From assembly GCA_014874455.1 (NCBI GenBank), contig JADBJL010000077.1:1-58582 (forward strand): a stretch of 58,582 bases of DNA, written 5' to 3'. The position numbers and the translations under genes were made by a program. The notes below the pieces were generated by a model. The model ran no database searches. It was not told where the DNA came from and saw nothing but the letters and a program-made list of their open reading frames with translations. The DNA comes from Thermomicrobiaceae bacterium. Its GTDB lineage: Bacteria; Chloroflexota; Chloroflexia; Thermomicrobiales; Thermomicrobiaceae. Of this stretch, positions 57,477 to 58,582 are shown in pieces; the stretch's first letter is position 1; each line of letters begins with the position of its first letter.

Positions 57477-58310
57477 CTACACCTCCGGCTTCTCGGGCAA
57501 GCCGAGCATCTGGCGTGCCTCCGCCGGGGTGGCCACCTCGCGCCCGAGCTCGCGCGCGATCCTGACCAGCCGGGCGACCAGCGGGGCGTTCCCCTCGGCC
57601 AGCACGCGGTACGAGTAGTAGATGTTGTCCTCCAGCCCGGTGCGGACGTGCCCGCCCATCACCATGGCGGCCACGTTCATCGGGAGCTGGTGCCGGCCGA
57701 TAGCGCAGACCGACCAGAGGGAATTGGGTGGGAGCTGGCGCACCATGTGGGCGAGTTGATCGACGGTCGCTGGCGCGCCGCCGCGCACGCCGAGCACCAT
57801 CTGGAACCAGTACGGCGGCTGGAAGAGGCCGCGCTCGATGAAGCGGCGTGCGTTCTCGATGAAGCCGCTCTCGAAGCACTCGATCTCCGGCTTGACCCCG
57901 TACGTGTGCATCTCCTCGGCCAGGGCGTCCAGGAACTGGGGCGAGTTGACGAAGACGCGCTCGCCGAAGTTGACCGACCCGGCATCGAAAGAGGCGATCT
58001 CCGGACGCAGCCGCACCGGAGCGATCCGGTCGTCGTCGGGCACCTGGCCTGCCCCACCACCGGTCGACATGTTGATGACGATGTCGCAGCCCTGGGCACG
58101 GATCAGCTCACGTACGCGCGCGTAGCGGGCTGGGTCGCAGGTGGGACGCCCCTGCTCGTCGCGGACGTGGATGTGGACGATGGCGGCGCCCTCGCGCCAG
58201 CACTGCACGGCCTGCTCGGCGATCTCCTCTTCGGTGATCGGCACGTACGGCGTCTGCTGTCGAGTCGTCCAGCTCCCGGTCGTGGCCACCGAGATGATCA
58301 GTTTGTCCAT
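57477..58310 (-). CDS. BKACE / beta-keto acid cleavage enzyme (DUF849)
   Basis: 277 aa from ATG 58310, with GGAG 6 nt upstream. Zinc-binding H46-x-H48 in IVHIHVRDEQGRPT, plus NMSTGGGAGQ, PEIASFDAGSVNF and ECFESGFIENARRF. DUF849 enzymes, such as Kce of lysine fermentation, condense or cleave a beta-keto acid with acetyl-CoA. The particular substrate cannot be read. First gene of a two-gene operon with the M81 gene downstream. Confidence 0.88.
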   Translation of the reverse strand: MDKLIISVATTGSWTTRQQTPYVPITEEEIAEQAVQCWREGAAIVHIHVRDEQGRPTCDPARYARVRELIRAQGCDIVINMSTGGGAGQVPDDDRIAPVRLRPEIASFDAGSVNFGERVFVNSPQFLDALAEEMHTYGVKPEIECFESGFIENARRFIERGLFQPPYWFQMVLGVRGGAPATVDQLAHMVRQLPPNSLWSVCAIGRHQLPMNVAAMVMGGHVRTGLEDNIYYSYRVLAEGNAPLVARLVRIARELGREVATPAEARQMLGLPEKPEV

Positions 58311-58504
58311 GACACGCTCCACACGCCTCTTCAAAGGACGGTACCCTCTGGCCGCAGTGTACTGGTCGGGCGCGAGGGGCGAAAGAGGATGGCCCGGCGA
58401 TCGCGGCGACCGGTGGGTCGCTCCTCGACGCCGCGGCGGTGAGGGCACTCCAGACGACAAGCGGTGGCAACCCGTGTGTCGGGCGAGCCCCGGCCAGCGA
58501 GTAC

Positions 58505-58533
58505 TTGCAGGTATCGCGATATTGTGATATCTT
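58505..58533 (+). promoter_or_regulatory. Rightward promoter with palindromic operator at the right edge
   Basis: -35 TTGCAG (58505-58510), 17-nt spacer, -10 TATCTT (58528-58533). The spacer holds the palindrome TATCGCGATA (58512-58521) and a second GATATC (58526-58531). It is divergent from the BKACE operon and would drive a gene beginning beyond the window. The palindrome suggests local repression by a regulator such as a GntR- or TetR-type protein. Confidence 0.5.
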
Positions 58534-58582
58534 GATGGCGCGACAGTGAGAGTCGTGCCGGAGTAGCCCGGACGACGAGGAG

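Overview
The window is high-GC DNA from a bacterium with bacterial-type tRNAs, GGAGG-type ribosome binding sites and sigma70-like promoters. The gene content suggests Chloroflexota, most likely a Thermomicrobia-like thermophile. This is an inference from gene types: a BTAD/NB-ARC/LuxR regulator, a SelA, a secreted PETNH-type protein, DUF1028, and M81 plus BKACE enzymes. I could not run a search to confirm it.

Layout. 1-16.3 kb is ordinary chromosome, almost all on the minus strand: a secreted protein cut by the left edge, a collagen-like surface protein, the large BTAD-LuxR regulator, selA, tRNA-Pro(CGG) with its terminator, an S9 peptidase, a membrane-anchored secreted protein, a DUF1028 protein and a glcDEF glycolate oxidase operon. 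16.6-23.5 kb changes to the plus strand and to accessory content: a 4-TM protein, an EVE-domain protein with two small partners, then replication genes of a plasmid- or phage-like element (CHC2 primase zinc finger, Walker A replication ATPase with an iteron-like motif cluster inside its 3' part) and decayed small genes.

23.5-43.3 kb is a defence-type island. It starts at a good sigma70 promoter (23462-23490) with a SNF2/RapA-like helicase overlapping a 1396-aa Eco57I-type adenine methyltransferase (the DrmD-DrmMI pair type of class 1 DISARM). It continues with an OLD-type ATPase/TOPRIM nuclease, a PD-(D/E)XK nuclease, a decayed partial duplication of that nuclease and its downstream AbrB gene, an AbrB/PIN toxin-antitoxin pair, a NERD-UvrD helicase-nuclease, and a giant 1674-aa SF2 helicase carrying a four-Cys DUF1998-type region and a C-terminal Vsr/DUF559-like nuclease fold. 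No DrmB or DrmC is visible as a separate gene; the giant protein may combine these roles or may be DruE-like. This arrangement is the best candidate for an undescribed system.

43.8-45.9 kb holds an XRE regulator with a clear promoter/operator and a large serine recombinase, which could mobilise part or all of the 17-46 kb region. 45.8-58.6 kb returns to chromosome: a frameshifted MarR gene, a small membrane protein, HIT protein, mutM, a threonine synthase-like gene, an M23 peptidase remnant, tRNA-Gly(CCC), a Bcr/CflA-type MFS exporter, a five-gene MoxR ATPase/VWA operon, and a BKACE-M81 operon. A rightward promoter with a palindrome lies at the right edge.
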